64,000 nucleotides of DNA from Clostridiales bacterium (GCA_019419955.1 JAHZIB010000003.1:27816-91815); one strand, 5' to 3'. Numbered from the stretch's first letter, positions 1 to 9,007 are shown. Numbers and translations are program-made. Notes: a model not told the origin generated them from the letters alone.

Positions 1-2
1 AT

Positions 3-1334
3 TATGGCGGGGGACAAAGTGCTTTATATACATATTTGGCAGCAATTCTAATAAAAGTTTTTGGATATAGCCTTACTGTTATTAGAATTCCAGCATTGGT
101 ATTCTCTATTATATATTTAATTTTTGCTTTTTTAATTACAAGGGACTTTAAAAATAAGAAATTAGCTGTTTTGGTAGAACTTATTGCAGTAATAGTGCCA
201 TGGCATTTTATGCAATCAAGATGGGGATTAGATTGTAACTTAATGTCTGCAATGGTACTTGTTTCGTTATATGTTCTGTTGAGAGCCAAAACAAAAAAAG
301 CATATGTACTGGCAGGAGTGCTTTTTGGATTATCGTTTTATGCATATGCATTGAGTTACATAACAATTCCAATAATTATTGTATTATTAATAGCATACTT
401 GTTATATATAAAGAAAATTAAGATATTGGACATAGTGTGCTTATTTATTCCAATGGTTATCATAGTACTTCCACTATTTATTAATGTTTTAATAAATATA
501 GGAATAATACCAGAAATAAAGCTTTCTTGGATTTCAATATTGAAACTAGATATATTTAGAATAGATGAAGTAAACTTGAGCCAAATAGGGCATAATTTTG
601 TTCAAATGTTTAAGTGCATGTTTGGCTATGATTATAACGATTTCAATGCATTTCCAGTATTTGGAGCTCTATACTATATTAGTATTCCTCTTACAATATT
701 GGGTTTTGTAGTTTCTATAAAGAGCATAATTCAAAGTTGGAAAAATAAACAATTAAATCTAGATGTTGTAATGCTTATTAATTTTGTTGCTGTATTTATA
801 TGTGGAATTGTTGTTGAACCAGCTGTTTATAGAATAAATGCAATTTTTATCTCTTTAATATATTATATTGCCCTTGGTATATGTAGCATGGCTAAAGATA
901 GAAAATATGTTTTATATGGAACAATTGCATTATATATAATTATGTTTATAACATTTTTAACATACTATTTTTGTATTTATGGGAGGAAAAATACAAATTT
1001 GTCATTTAATTATTCAACAATATCTGCAGTAGAATATATAGAAAGTAATGACAAGTTTGATGGGAAGACGATAGATATACTGTCAGGTGCTATTCAGCCA
1101 TATATTTATACACTTATAGCGAACAAGACATCACCTGAGGAATTTGCAGAAAATCGTGTTATGATAAAATCAGTGGTATATGGTTATGGAAAATATGTGT
1201 TTTATTATGATGATATAAATGAAAATGTGGTATATGTTATTAGAAATAACGGAAAGATTAAGCAAAATCTACTTGATGCAGGTTTTACTATGGAAAAATT
1301 TGATGAAAATATTTGTATAATGTATAAAGAATAA
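3..1334 (+). CDS. Membrane glycosyltransferase, GT39/ArnT-like (5' partial)
   Basis: The frame is open from the window edge, so the N-terminus is missing. The first visible residues are YGGGQSALYTYLAAILIKVFG followed at once by R-I-P-A; this Y-G-G-G-Q...R-x-P-A pattern is typical of the first periplasmic loop and second membrane segment of PMT_2/ArnT-type glycosyltransferases, which move sugars from polyprenyl-phosphate donors to acceptors on the outer face of the membrane. About ten hydrophobic membrane segments follow, then a soluble C-terminal domain of roughly 110 residues. A TTG at 36 could be called a start but has no ribosome site and sits inside the conserved motif, so it is not the real start. 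The gene ends 21 nt before pcrA and probably shares its transcript. Substrate unknown. Confidence 0.8.
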   Translation, partial: YGGGQSALYTYLAAILIKVFGYSLTVIRIPALVFSIIYLIFAFLITRDFKNKKLAVLVELIAVIVPWHFMQSRWGLDCNLMSAMVLVSLYVLLRAKTKKAYVLAGVLFGLSFYAYALSYITIPIIIVLLIAYLLYIKKIKILDIVCLFIPMVIIVLPLFINVLINIGIIPEIKLSWISILKLDIFRIDEVNLSQIGHNFVQMFKCMFGYDYNDFNAFPVFGALYYISIPLTILGFVVSIKSIIQSWKNKQLNLDVVMLINFVAVFICGIVVEPAVYRINAIFISLIYYIALGICSMAKDRKYVLYGTIALYIIMFITFLTYYFCIYGRKNTNLSFNYSTISAVEYIESNDKFDGKTIDILSGAIQPYIYTLIANKTSPEEFAENRVMIKSVVYGYGKYVFYYDDINENVVYVIRNNGKIKQNLLDAGFTMEKFDENICIMYKE

Positions 1335-1355
1335 TAAAAGAAAGGATAAGTAATA

Positions 1356-3704
1356 ATGGAAGATTTAATAGAAGGTTTAAATGAGAGGCAAAAAGAAGCG
1401 GTATTGGCAACAGATGGTCCATGCTTGGTAATAGCTGGTGCAGGAAGTGGAAAAACGAAAGTGCTTACACATAAGATAGCATATTTAATGAAAGAGAAAG
1501 CTGTTAAACCATGGAACATACTAGCAATAACTTTTACTAATAAGGCAGCTAATGAAATGAAAGAAAGAGTGGAAAAACTTGTTGGTGATGCTGCAAAAGA
1601 TATGTGGATAGGTACATTCCACTCTATTTGTGTAAGAATTTTAAGGAAATATATAGATAGAATAGGGTTTGATCATTCATTTTTGATTTTTGATACTTCT
1701 GACCAAAGGACACTTATTAAAGAGTGTATGAAGGTGTTAAATGTTGATGATAAAATGTTTACAGATAGGAGTGTTTTGTCAGAAATTAGTAATGGAAAAA
1801 ACGAAATGTTAGAACCAAAAGCATATCAGACTAAGTATGCGGGAGACTACAGAAGAGAGGTGATTGGTAGGGTTTATGAATTATACCAAAAGAGACTCAA
1901 AGAGAATAATGCAATTGATTTTGATGATATTATAAATTTTACAATTAAAATTTTGTCTGAAAATGAAGATGCCCTAGAATATTATACTAATAAATTTAGA
2001 TATATCTTAGTTGATGAATATCAGGATACAAATAGGGCGCAATTTACATTAGTTACAATTTTGGCTTCAAAACATGGAAATATTACTGTGGTAGGAGATA
2101 ATGACCAAGGAATTTATAGTTTTAGAGGAGCGGATATTACAAATATACTTAATTTTGAAAAGGATTTTCCAGGTACTCAAATAATAAAATTGGAGCAAAA
2201 CTATAGGTGTACGGGAAATATATTGAAGGCTGCAAACTCAGTAATAAAACACAACGAAAATAAGTATGAGAAGAAATTATGGACAGAAAATGAAGAAGGA
2301 GCACTTCCTTTAATTCACAAATCAGATGATGAATATGATGAGGGCAGATATATTGTAGAGCAAATCAACCATTTAAGGAGGGAAGAGTATTTTAAATATG
2401 CTGATTTTGTAGTTTTGTATAGAATGAATTCTCAATCAAGAGCAATAGAGGAAATTTTGAGAAGGGAAGGAATTGCATATAAAATAGTTGGTGGACTTAA
2501 ATTCTATGAGAGAAAAGAAATTAAGGATATTATTTCATATTTAAGGCTAATATATAACTTTTCAGATAATATTTCATTGAAAAGAATTATAAATGAGCCT
2601 AAAAGAGGAATTGGAAAAACAAGTATAGATAATATACAGGAAATTTCAGAAAAAACAGGACTTTCAATGTTTGATATTATTAAACATGCAGAGGAATATG
2701 GTTTAAATAGAGTAAAAGCAAATGCTACAGAATTTGTACAAGTTATTGAAGAATTAAGAGGAAAATTAGATGAGATTAGTATTTCTGAGTTGATAAAGGA
2801 AACACTTAATAAAACAGGTTATGTAAAAGCATTGGAGCAAGAGAATACTACTGAAGCAGAAACAAGAATACAAAATTTGGAGGAATTTTTAACTGTTGCG
2901 ATTGAGTTTGAGGAAGAAGAGGCAGAAAACACATTAGGAGATTTCTTGGAGGGAATTACACTGAGCAGTGATATAGATAGTATTGAGGATACAGAAGATT
3001 CTGTTACTTTGATGACCTTACATAGTGCGAAGGGCTTAGAATTCCCAGTTGTATTTTTAGTTGGCATGGAAGAGGGCATTTTCCCAGGTAATAAATCTAT
3101 AGGAGAACCAAAAGAACTAGAAGAGGAAAGACGATTGTTCTATGTAGGAATAACAAGAGCAAAACAATATTTGTATTTAACATGTTCTAAGAAAAGGACA
3201 ATATTTGGTTCAACAAGTTACAATGAAGTATCGAGATTTGTGAAAGAAATTCCAGAAGATTTGCTTGATGGTTTCGAGCAATTGGATGCCTTGAGCGGAG
3301 ACGAGTTTGGAGACAGTGTATATAAATGGGAATATGGTACAAGCTCAAAAGTAAAAAGCTATAAATTAGGTGGAGGAGAATATAGTGGTAACTTTGGCGT
3401 TGCAGCAAAAGGACTTAGTTATGGAGGAGCAACTGGAACAATGGCCAGTGGCTCAGGAAGCAGCACAGGTTTCCAATTTAAAACGGCAGAAAGCTTTTTA
3501 AACTCACTAAATAATAAAAGAGTAAACGAAGGTACAGACATAACAAAATATAAGGAAGGACAGAGAATATATCATAAGAAGTTTGGTGAAGGTACTATAA
3601 ATAAAATAGAAGAGGAAGGCGAAGACTACAAATTAGACATATCGTTCGATAAAGCGGGACACAAAAGACTTATGGCGAAATTTGCCAACCTAGAAATTAT
3701 TTAA
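1356..3704 (+). CDS. pcrA: ATP-dependent DNA helicase PcrA/UvrD
   Basis: Superfamily 1A 3'-5' helicase of 782 residues, the normal length for PcrA. Visible motifs in order: Walker A GAGSGKT (Lys33), TFTNKAANEMKER (Ia), TFHSICVRIL, DEYQDTN (II), VVGDNDQGIYSFRGAD (III), LEQNYRC (IV), TLHSAKGLEFPVVF (V) and RRLFYVGITRAK (VI). The last 50 residues (YKEGQRIYHKKFGEGTI...) form the Tudor-like tail that in Bacillus PcrA contacts RNA polymerase. It works in nucleotide excision repair, replication restart and removal of RecA filaments. The ATG is preceded by an AAGAAAGGA ribosome site. A strong terminator follows directly. Confidence 0.97.
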   Translation: MEDLIEGLNERQKEAVLATDGPCLVIAGAGSGKTKVLTHKIAYLMKEKAVKPWNILAITFTNKAANEMKERVEKLVGDAAKDMWIGTFHSICVRILRKYIDRIGFDHSFLIFDTSDQRTLIKECMKVLNVDDKMFTDRSVLSEISNGKNEMLEPKAYQTKYAGDYRREVIGRVYELYQKRLKENNAIDFDDIINFTIKILSENEDALEYYTNKFRYILVDEYQDTNRAQFTLVTILASKHGNITVVGDNDQGIYSFRGADITNILNFEKDFPGTQIIKLEQNYRCTGNILKAANSVIKHNENKYEKKLWTENEEGALPLIHKSDDEYDEGRYIVEQINHLRREEYFKYADFVVLYRMNSQSRAIEEILRREGIAYKIVGGLKFYERKEIKDIISYLRLIYNFSDNISLKRIINEPKRGIGKTSIDNIQEISEKTGLSMFDIIKHAEEYGLNRVKANATEFVQVIEELRGKLDEISISELIKETLNKTGYVKALEQENTTEAETRIQNLEEFLTVAIEFEEEEAENTLGDFLEGITLSSDIDSIEDTEDSVTLMTLHSAKGLEFPVVFLVGMEEGIFPGNKSIGEPKELEEERRLFYVGITRAKQYLYLTCSKKRTIFGSTSYNEVSRFVKEIPEDLLDGFEQLDALSGDEFGDSVYKWEYGTSSKVKSYKLGGGEYSGNFGVAAKGLSYGGATGTMASGSGSSTGFQFKTAESFLNSLNNKRVNEGTDITKYKEGQRIYHKKFGEGTINKIEEEGEDYKLDISFDKAGHKRLMAKFANLEII

Positions 3705-3709
3705 AAAAC

Positions 3710-3750
3710 AAAAAGTTCGAGTTAGGAATACTCCTAAATTCGAACTTTTT
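3710..3750 (+). terminator. Rho-independent terminator after pcrA
   Basis: A near-perfect inverted repeat starts with AAAAAGTTCGA and ends with TTCGAACTTTTT around a short ATAC loop. It begins six bases after the pcrA stop. The A-run/T-run flanks make it usable in both directions. Confidence 0.9.
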
Positions 3751-3874
3751 CAAATTATAATAAATTGCGTATCATATAATTTAAAAAAGGCTACAATTGC
3801 CTTTGAGGTTTCCTACTTTTAGATGGGAACTTAGAACAGTGTGAACAAAGGGAAACAAGGCTACTTTGTTTATC

Positions 3875-3988
3875 GTATAGGAAAAACCGACTTTTTGCCT
3901 TATATTTCAGTATTTATAACGATTTTTCTGTATGTAATAAGATTAGGATACCTTGGGCTGTCCTAGCAAAGCGGGGACATGTACTTCG
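3875..3988 (+). repeat. Dispersed intergenic repeat, copy A
   Basis: Member of a family found in several intergenic spaces here. It begins GTATAGGAAAAA(C/T)CGAC, runs through TTTTTGCCTTATATTT and an AAGATTAGGATACCTTGGGC block, and ends in a TGTCC...GGACA hairpin followed by ATGTACTTCG. The whole non-coding stretch 3751-4077 contains this copy plus two small hairpins (AAAGGC/GCCTTT near 3790 and ACAAAG/CTTTGT near 3845-3870). I see no gene in it. Related copies are at 8818, 27461, 27612, 45780 and, inverted, 56386. Confidence 0.75.
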
Positions 3989-4077
3989 TTAAGTTTTAAT
4001 AAATTATTAAAAAAATGTATAAAATTTCAAAAAGAGCTCATAATAGAAATAGAAAATAAATGAAAGGAATGATTATA

Positions 4078-4266
4078 ATGCCAAATTTAAGTCAAGTAGA
4101 ATTACAAAATTTGAGACATTTTATAGGTTCACATGAAACTTCTTATCAGAAGTTAAACACTTATGCATCACAAGCTGTAGACCCACAAATTAAGCAAATG
4201 TTTACAAAGGCAGCTCAGGATAGTTTAAATACAAAGCAAAAATTAATGTCATTTTTAAATAATTAG
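4078..4266 (+). CDS. Small CotF-like spore coat protein
   Basis: A 62-residue helical protein starting MPNLSQVELQNLRHFIGSHE. Residues QNLRHFIGSHETSYQKLNTYASQAVDPQIKQMFTKAA resemble the N-terminal helix pair of the CotF/coat-F family (two-helix ferritin-like halves). The start is set at the ATG at 4078 because the preceding GAAAGGAA lies about eight bases upstream; the in-frame ATGs at 4060 and 4069 overlap that ribosome site. The next gene is a clear CotF C-terminal-type protein, so the two probably act together in the spore coat, each supplying one half of what is a single chain in some families. Function inferred from family and context. Confidence 0.75.
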   Translation: MPNLSQVELQNLRHFIGSHETSYQKLNTYASQAVDPQIKQMFTKAAQDSLNTKQKLMSFLNN

Positions 4267-4386
4267 TGGTTAGAAGTTCAATAAAAGTTTAGATATAATT
4301 ACTTTTATGAAATAGTTTAACTATAAAATTAGAAAGTATAACATTAATTTTATAAAATTAGATTAAAATTTATGAGGAGGTAATTT

Positions 4387-4629
4387 ATGGACGAGAAGAC
4401 AATGGTAAATGACATATTATCAGGCGTTAAAGCAAGCCTTGGTTCATACCAGACTGCAATATCAGAGACAGAAAATATGCAACTTAGACAAACTTTACAA
4501 CAAATAAGGAATAATGACGAAAGTTTTCAATATGAGTTATTTAAAACTGCTCAAGCAAAAGGTTATTATAAACCTGCCCAAGCAGCAACTGTTACGGAAA
4601 TACAAACTGTAAAGACTGAGCTACAATAA
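4387..4629 (+). CDS. Spore coat protein, CotF family
   Basis: An 80-residue protein with the coat-F signature LRQTLQQIRNNDESFQYELFKTAQAKGYYKPAQAA. Members of this family are small coat proteins made in the mother cell during sporulation. A consensus GAGGAGG ribosome site lies eight bases before the ATG. It sits 120 nt after the shorter coat-like gene and before a strong terminator, which suggests a two-gene coat unit. No sporulation sigma promoter could be assigned with confidence. Confidence 0.85.
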   Translation: MDEKTMVNDILSGVKASLGSYQTAISETENMQLRQTLQQIRNNDESFQYELFKTAQAKGYYKPAQAATVTEIQTVKTELQ

Positions 4630-4691
4630 AAACATAACGAAAAATGGAGATAATAAGAGCAAATAAAAGAGATTAAAACTAAATATTAGTT

Positions 4692-4738
4692 AAAAAAGAA
4701 TTTTAAACAAATTTAAAAATTGTTTAAAATTCTTTTTT
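4692..4738 (+). terminator. Rho-independent terminator after coat genes
   Basis: Long AT-rich inverted repeat: AAAAAAGAATTTTAAACAA, an eight-base loop, then the complement ending in TTTTTT. It follows the CotF gene by about 60 nt. Confidence 0.85.
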
Positions 4739-4877
4739 GATATAGAATTACAATTATTAGAAATGTGCAAAATTGACGAAAACATAGAAATTGTTAACAT
4801 TATCAGAAATAATCTGTTATAGACTAAAAGCACATGTTGCCATCTGGAAAGGTACTAAAATTGGATAAAAGAGGAGA

Positions 4878-5885
4878 GTGTTTGAAATTAATATTCTAAA
4901 GAAAATAGCAATAACAACTAGAAAATCTATCAAATTGGTAATCTTAATGTTTTTATCTGCCATAATCCTAATAGGCCTAGTAGTATTATTTTACAATCCT
5001 ACGTACGAAGTTTCTCTAAATGGTGAAATTATAGGATATACTTCCAATAAAAGCGAACTACAGGCAAAAATAAATACATATACTTTAGAGAATAAAGAAG
5101 AAAATATTGCTTTTGTACAAATTGATGCAATGCCTACATATGAATTGTGTTTATTGAAAAAAGATGTTGCAACTAATGATGATGAAATTTATTCTAAAGT
5201 AACTGAAAATGGAACACCATATTATAAATACTATGCAATAACAGAGGATAAAAAAGAAAAATTTTATGTGGCTACTTTTCAAGATGCAGAAAAGGTAATT
5301 GACAAACTAGAAGATAAAAATAGTGCTAATAAAGATGATATTGGAATTGTAGAAAAATATGGAAAAGAATTAAAAAAATTCACAGGTATTGAAAAATGTG
5401 TGTCTAAGTTATATGAAGAGAAAGTTGTAATTTCAAAAACAACATATTCTGCACCTTCAGCCTCTAACTATAGTACAGGACGCTCATCTGCAAAAGTGGA
5501 TTTAGGAATAAATTTAATCAATCCTACATCAGGCATCATTACGTCAAGATTTGGAAGTAATGATAGTGTAAGAGATCATACCCATAGCGGTTTGGATATA
5601 GCAGCACCATATGGCACAGCAATAAAAGCAGCAGCGGGAGGAACAGTAACCTATTCTGGAAGTGCAGGAGATGGATTTGGTAAATATGTCATTATTTCTC
5701 ATGGTAACGGAGTACAAACTGTTTATGCTCATTGTAGTCAGCTTTTAGTATCTGCTGGACAGAGTGTGGCTCAGGGGGAGGTAATTGCTAAAGTTGGGTC
5801 AACAGGAAATTCAACAGGAAATCACTTACATTTTGAAGTAAGGAAAAATGGAATTACATACAATCCACAAAATTATGTTTATTAA
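4878..5885 (+). CDS. Membrane-anchored M23 (LytM) peptidase
   Basis: Protein of up to 335 residues: one membrane segment near residues 19-40, a low-complexity extracellular middle (YEVSLNGEIIGYTSNKSELQ... repeat-like start), and a C-terminal LytM domain. The zinc ligands (H236, D240 in HSGLDIA; H318 in HLHFE) and the catalytic His residues (H285 in YAHC, H316) are all present, so it should be an active peptidoglycan endopeptidase, unlike many degenerate SpoIIQ proteins. The context near coat genes allows a sporulation role but does not prove it. Start is uncertain: the GTG at 4878 lies only one base after the GAGGAG ribosome site, while an in-frame ATT at 4887 has ideal spacing. LysM and G5 domains, common in relatives, are absent. 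Confidence 0.88.
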   Translation: MFEINILKKIAITTRKSIKLVILMFLSAIILIGLVVLFYNPTYEVSLNGEIIGYTSNKSELQAKINTYTLENKEENIAFVQIDAMPTYELCLLKKDVATNDDEIYSKVTENGTPYYKYYAITEDKKEKFYVATFQDAEKVIDKLEDKNSANKDDIGIVEKYGKELKKFTGIEKCVSKLYEEKVVISKTTYSAPSASNYSTGRSSAKVDLGINLINPTSGIITSRFGSNDSVRDHTHSGLDIAAPYGTAIKAAAGGTVTYSGSAGDGFGKYVIISHGNGVQTVYAHCSQLLVSAGQSVAQGEVIAKVGSTGNSTGNHLHFEVRKNGITYNPQNYVY

Positions 5886-5889
5886 TTAA

Positions 5890-5925
5890 TTTAGCTCGTT
5901 CTTAATATATAGAGAACGAGCTAAA
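5890..5925 (+). terminator. Hairpin between M23 gene and mecA
   Basis: Perfect 13-bp inverted repeat TTTAGCTCGTTCT / AGAACGAGCTAAA (with a seven-to-ten-base loop), followed by CTTTGGTTTTTATTTT. It lies between convergent genes and probably terminates the M23 transcript. Confidence 0.75.
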
Positions 5926-5937
5926 CTTTGGTTTTTA

Positions 5938-5990
5938 TTTTATAGGAAAAATTGACTTTTTGCTTTAATTCTTAGTACTTGATTTCTCCT
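5938..5990 (+). repeat. Partial dispersed intergenic repeat
   Basis: The segment TATAGGAAAAATTGACTTTT followed by TGCTTTAATTCTTAGTACTT matches the first module of the dispersed repeat at 3875 and 27461, but stops before the TGTCC/GGACA hairpin. It sits between the hairpin after the M23 gene and the end of mecA. Confidence 0.6.
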
Positions 5991-6000
5991 ATTCTAAAAA

Positions 6001-6645
6001 TTACTTGCTTTTAATAAAATGTAGAAAGCTTCTCTTAAATGCATTATTTTTTAAAAATACCTTACCAGACTCATTTAACTTTGAAGAGAATAAGTCTGGG
6101 TTTATTATGTAAGAACCAAACTCTGTTATGGATGTATAGAATGTTGGTATTTTTTTATAATTTGTATTTAATCCATTTAACACTAAATAATATTTATCAT
6201 TATATAAATATAAAAGTATTTTCTCTGCTACTCTTGATGCATCAGATAAGTTATTTTTAGTTAAAAATTCAATAAAATAGCAGTAATCATCAAAAGAGTT
6301 GAATTTATAGATAACATTTGTTGAAAGATTGGTTCTGTCTACTCTTTTGGCAATAGGTTTCTTTCGAGGAGTAGTATAAAGACACTTTTTGAATGAATCA
6401 GTTGATGTTTTGGTAATGGTTAAAACGAAATCATTATCAGTCATTGCCAATGCTTCTATTTTAACTCTGCAATCTTTAGTTTTAAATCCAACCTTTTCTT
6501 CTGCTTCTTCAAGTAGAAGAAAGAATAAATCTTGAGACTCTAACGAATTAGACATAAAGTCGTGAAAATTAATGTCTTTTTCCTCTAAATCTTCCATTGA
6601 CAATGTTATTTTAATTTTATTTTCATTAAGCTTTTCAATTCTCAT
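6001..6645 (-). CDS. mecA: Adaptor protein MecA
   Basis: A 214-residue MecA/YpbH-type adaptor. The N-terminal recognition domain (MRIEKLNENKIKITLSMEDL, then FHDFMSNSLESQDLF) is highly typical, as is the ClpC-binding C-terminal domain (about residues 110-214, YKFNSFDDYCYFIEFL...). In Bacillus MecA delivers ComK and other clients to the ClpC-ClpP protease and helps assemble ClpC hexamers. GGAGGA lies seven bases before the ATG. The gene is convergent with the M23 gene and divergent from the protease gene at 6966. Competence-related genes dprA, comM and radC also occur in the window. Confidence 0.95.
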   Translation of the reverse strand: MRIEKLNENKIKITLSMEDLEEKDINFHDFMSNSLESQDLFFLLLEEAEEKVGFKTKDCRVKIEALAMTDNDFVLTITKTSTDSFKKCLYTTPRKKPIAKRVDRTNLSTNVIYKFNSFDDYCYFIEFLTKNNLSDASRVAEKILLYLYNDKYYLVLNGLNTNYKKIPTFYTSITEFGSYIINPDLFSSKLNESGKVFLKNNAFKRSFLHFIKSK

Positions 6646-6780
6646 TAAAAAATCCTCCGATAAAAATACTATTTATATTATTATATTTTTTATGCTTTGA
6701 AATGGTAACTATAAATATATCATAAAAATCTTTAAAATGAAAGAGATTTAAACAAATTTATTGTAACATAATATTTAATA

Positions 6781-6823
6781 AAAATAAATAGAAAAAATTT
6801 CCTATAAATCTTGAAAAAAATTA
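6781..6823. repeat. 43-bp direct repeat, left copy
   Basis: This stretch (starting AAAAATAAATAG, centre TTTCCTATAAATCTTG, ending AAAAAAATT) is identical to 8965-9007. The two copies flank the protease gene pair and dispersed repeat copy B. The rest of the 6646-6965 spacer is AT-rich leader. Two ribosome-site-like AAGGAGG sequences, about 30 bases apart, precede the protease gene; I found no convincing leader peptide between them. Confidence 0.9.
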
Positions 6824-6965
6824 AATTTTACTATCTATTTCTGTAGAACATATTGATAAATAATATATTATATTATATAATCCAATTACAAAATAACGAT
6901 ACAATATAAAAATATAATGGAAAGGAGGTTAATTTTATTATTTTTGAAAATTTAAGGAGGTTTTT

Positions 6966-8243
6966 ATGTTGAAAAAAAATGTTGCAAAAATTAGCTTAAT
7001 ATTACTTTTGATATTAGTAATATTATTTTATTCTGCTAGTTTTGTCCTTGCCAGAGACAATTATGCAATAGGAATTGCCACTGTTGATGACGAAGGTGGA
7101 TTTCTATGGGATACCAAAAACAGTATATCCCAAGTAATAGGTGCTTATAGTAGAGCTGGATATAGAGTGTACGGAGTTGCAAATCCAGGAAAGCAACATT
7201 TGTGGGAACAACTATATGCTGATGTACAATGTTTCCTTTGCCATGGAAATAAAGATTGTGTTGTTACAGCAATTTCTGGAATTGTTGCTGGTTCAGATAG
7301 GACCTATGCTGGTAGAGAGTGTATAGGTACAGATTCTGTTCATTGGGATGCAGACACGATATTAGTTATTTATGGTTCATGCAAAGCAATGGGAGATAAC
7401 GGTGTTGTAGACCAAAATAGTGTTGGGTTTAAGACAGCTGTTAGAGGTGCTCAAGTAGTAGTAGGATGGACGAGTGAAATTGGAGTAAGCAGCGTAGAAA
7501 ATTGGACTATAAATTTCAATAATAGACTGGCTGATGGATATACACTTCAACAGGCTATGGACTATGCGAATAGTTTTACTTATAGAGACTCTCGAGCAAA
7601 TGAAAATTCTTTAGGAATTCATCATTCTTGTCCAGATATGAAAATAGGCAAATATAGAAATTTTATTCAAGATGAAGTTAGACCAGAGGATAATTTGCTA
7701 TTAAAATCAACTCAAAAAAGCAGAAACAATGAGGCAGTTACAGAACTTAATCAGGTATATAATATTATAAGAGAAACATATCCTCAATTCAATGAAAATA
7801 ATTATGAAATCTCGAGTGGAGATGCAATTCTATTAGATATAAACACAAACCAAGAGATTAATACGAATTATGTAAATCTAAAATTAAAGCTAGGAGAATT
7901 CGAAACAAATTCTGGCTTTACAATAAAGTTAAATGATGGTATAGTAGAAGCAATTTATGACAATACAATCGATTTTAATACAGAATCAAATCTTGTAAAA
8001 ACAAAAATGACTACTAACTATGGAGAATATAACTCTGTAGAACTAAAAAACGATGCTGTTCAAAAAGTACTTTCTGCATATAAAAATAATGTAAGTATAG
8101 ATTCTTCAAAAGATGTAACTTCTGGATATTTTTATGATATAGAGACAGGAAAAAAATATTTAGAATTTTCTATTAGAAGTACTATGGGTGATACCAATGA
8201 AGAATGTGCAGAAGCATATGATACTATACGATATGAAATTTAA
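6966..8243 (+). CDS. Secreted clan CD (caspase/clostripain-like) cysteine protease
   Basis: 425 residues with a signal peptide (hydrophobic core about residues 8-28, ending VLAR). The next 200 residues look like a caspase-fold domain: a beta-strand and LCHGN motif carrying the presumed catalytic His93, then a strand VIYGSC with Cys139, then GAQVVVGWTSEI, which matches the strand after the catalytic Cys in clostripain, gingipain and CHAT proteins. The His-Gly and hydrophobic-block-Cys spacing fits clan CD. The C-terminal ~180 residues are an unrecognised beta-rich domain, possibly self-binding or substrate-binding. The start has a strong AAGGAGG site. It is followed by a small membrane protein 26 nt downstream. 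Substrate unknown; proteolytic activity is inferred from the dyad only. Confidence 0.7.
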   Translation: MLKKNVAKISLILLLILVILFYSASFVLARDNYAIGIATVDDEGGFLWDTKNSISQVIGAYSRAGYRVYGVANPGKQHLWEQLYADVQCFLCHGNKDCVVTAISGIVAGSDRTYAGRECIGTDSVHWDADTILVIYGSCKAMGDNGVVDQNSVGFKTAVRGAQVVVGWTSEIGVSSVENWTINFNNRLADGYTLQQAMDYANSFTYRDSRANENSLGIHHSCPDMKIGKYRNFIQDEVRPEDNLLLKSTQKSRNNEAVTELNQVYNIIRETYPQFNENNYEISSGDAILLDINTNQEINTNYVNLKLKLGEFETNSGFTIKLNDGIVEAIYDNTIDFNTESNLVKTKMTTNYGEYNSVELKNDAVQKVLSAYKNNVSIDSSKDVTSGYFYDIETGKKYLEFSIRSTMGDTNEECAEAYDTIRYEI

Positions 8244-8269
8244 AATCTGCTATATGAAGGAGAAAATAT

Positions 8270-8752
8270 ATGAGTAAAAAAAGGTCTAAGATAATATTAT
8301 TATTTTTAGCCATATTGATAGTTATACTTTTAATATCTTTAGTAGTTATATTTACAACAAGAGAAAAAATAGAAATTACTGGTAACATAGCTAATATAAA
8401 TTTGAATAGTTGTGAAAAAATTACGGTTTCCTACCTTAATTACACTAAAACATTAGACGATGAAATTACAAGAGAATTTTTAAATCAATTAAGTAATTAT
8501 GACTATCCTGTTATAAAGGGATATGCTTTGGTAGTTTCAGATGAATTCAAAATTGACTTTCAAAATGGTATAATAATTAATTTTGGGCAGTCGGGTACAG
8601 ATGCAGAAGTATCTTTAAATGGTAATAGTATTATAATTACTAAATTACCAGAGAACATATTAAATACCATAAGAGACATTTTTAACCAGCATAATTATGA
8701 AACAAATGAGATAAATGTAAAATTGAAGAAAAATTTAATAGATATTGGATAA
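8270..8752 (+). CDS. Membrane-anchored hypothetical protein linked to the protease
   Basis: 160 residues: short basic N-terminus, one strong membrane segment (about residues 8-30), then a ~125-residue extracytoplasmic domain. No known family was recognised. It has its own GAAGGAG ribosome site and begins 26 nt after the protease gene, so the two form a two-gene unit. A role as anchor, inhibitor or substrate of the protease is possible but is inference from adjacency alone. Confidence 0.65.
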   Translation: MSKKRSKIILLFLAILIVILLISLVVIFTTREKIEITGNIANINLNSCEKITVSYLNYTKTLDDEITREFLNQLSNYDYPVIKGYALVVSDEFKIDFQNGIIINFGQSGTDAEVSLNGNSIIITKLPENILNTIRDIFNQHNYETNEINVKLKKNLIDIG

Positions 8753-8763
8753 AATCTTGCTTT

Positions 8764-8807
8764 GATATCGAGCTAGATAGTTTAGAACTAAACTGTCTGG
8801 CTCGATG
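8764..8807 (+). terminator. Imperfect hairpin after the protease unit
   Basis: ATATCGAGC...AGTTTAG pairs with TAAACT...GCTCGATGT around a short AAC loop. No good T-run follows, so termination may be weak. Confidence 0.5.
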
Positions 8808-8817
8808 TCTATTATTG

Positions 8818-8962
8818 CATAGAAAAATTCACTTGAAATTTCCAGAGCAACAGGGTTAGGCTATCTTGGGATGTCCAAGCAAAGCAAGGATATGTATTTC
8901 GCCGTTATTACAGAGACTGATACTGCGAAAGGCCTTTCTTCCATCTATGTAAAAAAGACGCA
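8818..8962 (+). repeat. Dispersed intergenic repeat, copy B
   Basis: Begins CATAGAAAAATTCAC, includes GGGTTAGGCTATCTTGGG, then an ATGTCC...GGATAT hairpin with the same AAGCAAAGC loop core as copy A, then ATGTATTTCG and a ~60-base tail that closely matches the tail of the copy at 45780. It lies just inside the right 43-bp direct repeat. Confidence 0.75.
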
Positions 8963-8964
8963 TC

Positions 8965-9007
8965 AAAAATAAATAGAAAAAATTTCCTATAAATCTTGAA
9001 AAAAATT
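8965..9007. repeat. 43-bp direct repeat, right copy
   Basis: Identical to 6781-6823. This copy contains the -35 box of the promoter of the cell-shape operon, so the repeat overlaps a working promoter. Confidence 0.9.

Noticed and set aside
6920..6965. Leader peptide between two ribosome-site-like sequences before the protease gene
   Set aside because: The only frames after the first site start at ATT or TTG and are a few codons long; no convincing peptide.
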